A DNA stretch of 6,502 nucleotides. Source: Actinomycetes bacterium. GTDB lineage: Bacteria; Actinomycetota; Actinomycetes; Streptosporangiales; Streptosporangiaceae. The translations under genes and the position numbers were made by a program. Shown piece by piece: positions 5,392-6,502 of this stretch; position 1 is the stretch's first letter; every line of letters starts with the position of its first letter. Under the pieces are notes generated by a model. It saw only the letters and a list, made by a program, of their open reading frames with translations. It did no database searches and was not told the DNA's origin. The stretch covers positions 1-6,502 of the forward strand of contig JAOPYP010000079.1 of NCBI GenBank assembly GCA_025964635.1, written 5' to 3'.

Positions 5392-6069
5392 TTAGCCACC
5401 GTTGGCGGCCAGGCGGTAGCCCGCCCCGCGCACCGTCTGCAGGGCGCCCCGCCCGAAGGGGGCGTCGATCTTGCGGCGCACGTACCCGGCGTAGACCTCG
5501 ACCACGTTGAGGTCCAGAGAGTCGTAGCTGTCCCAGACGTGCTCCAGCAGCTCCGTCTTGGCCACGACCTGCCCCGGCCGCCGCATCAGGTACTCCAGCA
5601 GGGCGAACTCCCGCGCGGTCAGGTCGATGTCGGTCTCGCCGCGGCGGACCCGCCGGCTCGCCGGGTCGAGCACCAGGTCACCGGCGCGCAGCTGCGCGGG
5701 CCGGGGGACCGCGCCGCGCCGGAGCAGGGCCCGCAGCCGGGCGGCCAGCACCACGTACGAGAACGGCTTGGTCAGGTAGTCGTCGGCGCCCAGATCCAGC
5801 CCGTCGGCCTGGTCGTACTCCCCGTCCTTGGCGGACAGGATGAGGATCGGCACCCAGTTCTCCTCCGAGCGCAGCTGCTGGCAGATCCTGTACCCGGAGA
5901 TCTTGGGCAGCATCAGGTCCAGCACCACGGCGTCATACCCGCCCTCGCGCGCGGCGTGCAGGCCATCCTCCCCGTTGTGGGCCAGGTCGACCGCGAAGCC
6001 CTCGGCGACCAGGCCGCGCCGGACGGCCGCGGCCAGCCTTCGTTCGTCCTCCACGACGAGCACCCGCAC
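5392..6069 (-). CDS. OmpR/PhoB-family response regulator
   Basis: The frame encodes an intact 225-residue DNA-binding response regulator. The receiver domain covers residues 1-118: the acidic pocket is Glu7-Asp8 in MRVLVVEDE, the phosphoacceptor is Asp51 in YDAVVLDLMLPKISG, the switch residues are Ser79 (LILSAKD) and Tyr98, and the conserved lysine is Lys101 in DDYLTKPFS. The OmpR-type winged-helix effector domain covers about 125-222, with ETDIDLTAREFALLEYLMRR, then VVAKTELLEHVWD, VVEVYAGYVRRKID and the terminal TVRGAGYRL. GTG 6069 is taken as the start because the protein then begins in the usual way; only a weak GGGCGG precedes it. On phosphorylation by a sensor kinase it should dimerise and bind promoter DNA. 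No kinase gene follows within the 540 bp downstream, so it is an orphan here. The divergent gene at 6451 is a plausible target. There is no sign of damage. Confidence 0.93.
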   Translation of the reverse strand: MRVLVVEDERRLAAAVRRGLVAEGFAVDLAHNGEDGLHAAREGGYDAVVLDLMLPKISGYRICQQLRSEENWVPILILSAKDGEYDQADGLDLGADDYLTKPFSYVVLAARLRALLRRGAVPRPAQLRAGDLVLDPASRRVRRGETDIDLTAREFALLEYLMRRPGQVVAKTELLEHVWDSYDSLDLNVVEVYAGYVRRKIDAPFGRGALQTVRGAGYRLAANGG

Positions 6070-6450
6070 CCGCCCGAGAGTACCCGCCCGCGCCGCCCAC
6101 GCCCGGCCTGTGAGGGGCCGCGGGGCCGGCGGCCGGCGGGGAGTCCCGTGCCGGGGTGTGCCCCGCGAGAAGACCGTTATTGCCGTGACCGGGGTTGCTC
6201 CGGGTGAGGGCGGCTGGTCGTCCGGGAGGACGTGCCGGTGGTAAGGCTCACAGGAAGGACTCAGGCGATGTGGGGCATTATGGGAATGGCGGGCCCGGGC
6301 CGGCCGGCTGAGCCGGGCGGGATGGGCCCATACGGGGCAGATGGGGACCGCGCCTCCCGGGACCAGGGCGGCAGTGGTCCATGCCGGGCCGATGACGGCC
6401 CAGGGACGAGCCCGTGCGGCCGACCCGCACGGGGACGAGTGAGGATGGAT
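6070..6450. other. Divergent intergenic region between response regulator and LolA-like gene
   Basis: No secure gene is present. There is a short hairpin CGGGG-TGTG-CCCCG (6152-6165). From ATG 6268, preceded at 9 nt by AGGAAGG (6252-6258), a plus-strand frame runs open through 6450 and joins the LolA-like gene in phase. It reads MWGIMGMAGPGRPAEPGG and continues rich in Gly, Pro and Asp. It is either an alternative long start of that gene, a leader peptide in the same frame, or chance in GC-rich DNA. No clear -10/-35 pair was found on either strand. Confidence 0.4.
6411..6433. promoter_or_regulatory. Strong hairpin or operator just before the LolA-like gene
   Basis: CCCGTGCG (6411-6418) and CGCACGGG (6426-6433) are perfect 8-bp arms around the 7-nt loop GCCGACC. 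The repeat ends 7 nt before GAGG (6441-6444), the ribosome binding site of the gene at 6451. It could be a leader hairpin affecting translation or a regulator-binding dyad. Confidence 0.5.
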
Positions 6451-6502
6451 ATGAACACGCTGCCGACGATTTCCCGTCGCGCCAGGTGGGCCATACCCGT
6501 CG
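6451..6502 (+). CDS. LolA/RseB-like exported protein, N-terminus only (runs off window)
   Basis: Only 17 codons are present: MNTLPTISRRARWAIPV. This matches, from memory, the usual N-terminus of actinobacterial LolA-like (outer-membrane lipoprotein-sorting/DUF2092) proteins: a short polar start, an arginine cluster, then a hydrophobic signal anchor that would lie beyond the window. GAGG (6441-6444) is 6 nt upstream of the ATG; ATG 6445 is in frame but too close to it. A much longer start at ATG 6268 is also in frame. In relatives the gene often sits beside an ABC transporter and a two-component system, which fits the divergent response regulator. Because so little is visible the family call is tentative. 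Confidence 0.5.
   Translation, partial: MNTLPTISRRARWAIPV

Noticed and set aside
5350..6207. 285-codon plus-strand open frame opposite the response regulator
   Set aside because: It mirrors the response regulator, which has complete catalytic and structural motifs; the opposite frame is a by-product of third-position GC bias.
1..6502. CRISPR array, rRNA, riboswitch or prophage genes
   Set aside because: No regularly spaced repeats, conserved rRNA strings, known riboswitch cores or phage structural proteins were seen on either strand.

Overview
The window is high-GC DNA with strong G/C bias at third codon positions and GTG/TTG starts. The protein families present (an IS5-type transposase, ArsR-SRPBCC pair, DUF2182, DUF899, SnoaL, a fused XRE-nucleotidyltransferase with HepT, an OmpR-type regulator and a LolA-like protein) fit a filamentous actinobacterium, most likely Streptosporangiales. 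That placement is inferred from protein character only; no rRNA or other phylogenetic marker is present.

Layout: (1) 1-473, the 5' part of a damaged IS5-family transposase on the minus strand, with a nested palindrome over its start. (2) 474-868, no intact gene, perhaps a remnant of a decayed membrane protein. (3) 869-3936, a plus-strand cluster: a promoter covered by a perfect 19-bp inverted repeat, then SRPBCC (AHSA1-like), ArsR, DUF2182, DUF899 and a SnoaL-like cyclase. The first three are broken (two compensating frameshifts, an amber codon, and two compensating frameshifts). The last two are intact. (4) 3945-4780, a minus-strand XRE-HTH/minimal nucleotidyltransferase gene split by a frameshift, followed by a heavily decayed HepT (HEPN) partner: the ruin of an MNT-HEPN toxin-antitoxin system, still with a good -10 box that predicts a leaderless transcript. 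(5) 4781-5391, non-coding DNA with several small inverted repeats. (6) 5392-6069, an intact minus-strand OmpR/PhoB-type response regulator with no histidine kinase after it. (7) 6070-6450, a divergent intergenic region with a strong hairpin, then the first codons of a plus-strand LolA-like exported protein that leaves the window.

How the parts fit: the ArsR protein would have bound the inverted repeat and repressed its own SRPBCC-ArsR(-DUF2182) transcript. DUF899 (thioredoxin-fold) and SnoaL lie in the same direction and are intact, so they may be expressed and selected on their own. The lesions are concentrated between the transposase and about position 4560, while the response regulator side is clean. 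This looks like an accessory island in decay beside a maintained regulator. I found no convincing wholly new system. The most unusual signals are the repeated frame-restoring indel pairs, the operator-promoter palindrome, and the XRE-MNT/HepT remnant whose HEPN catalytic region has been deleted.
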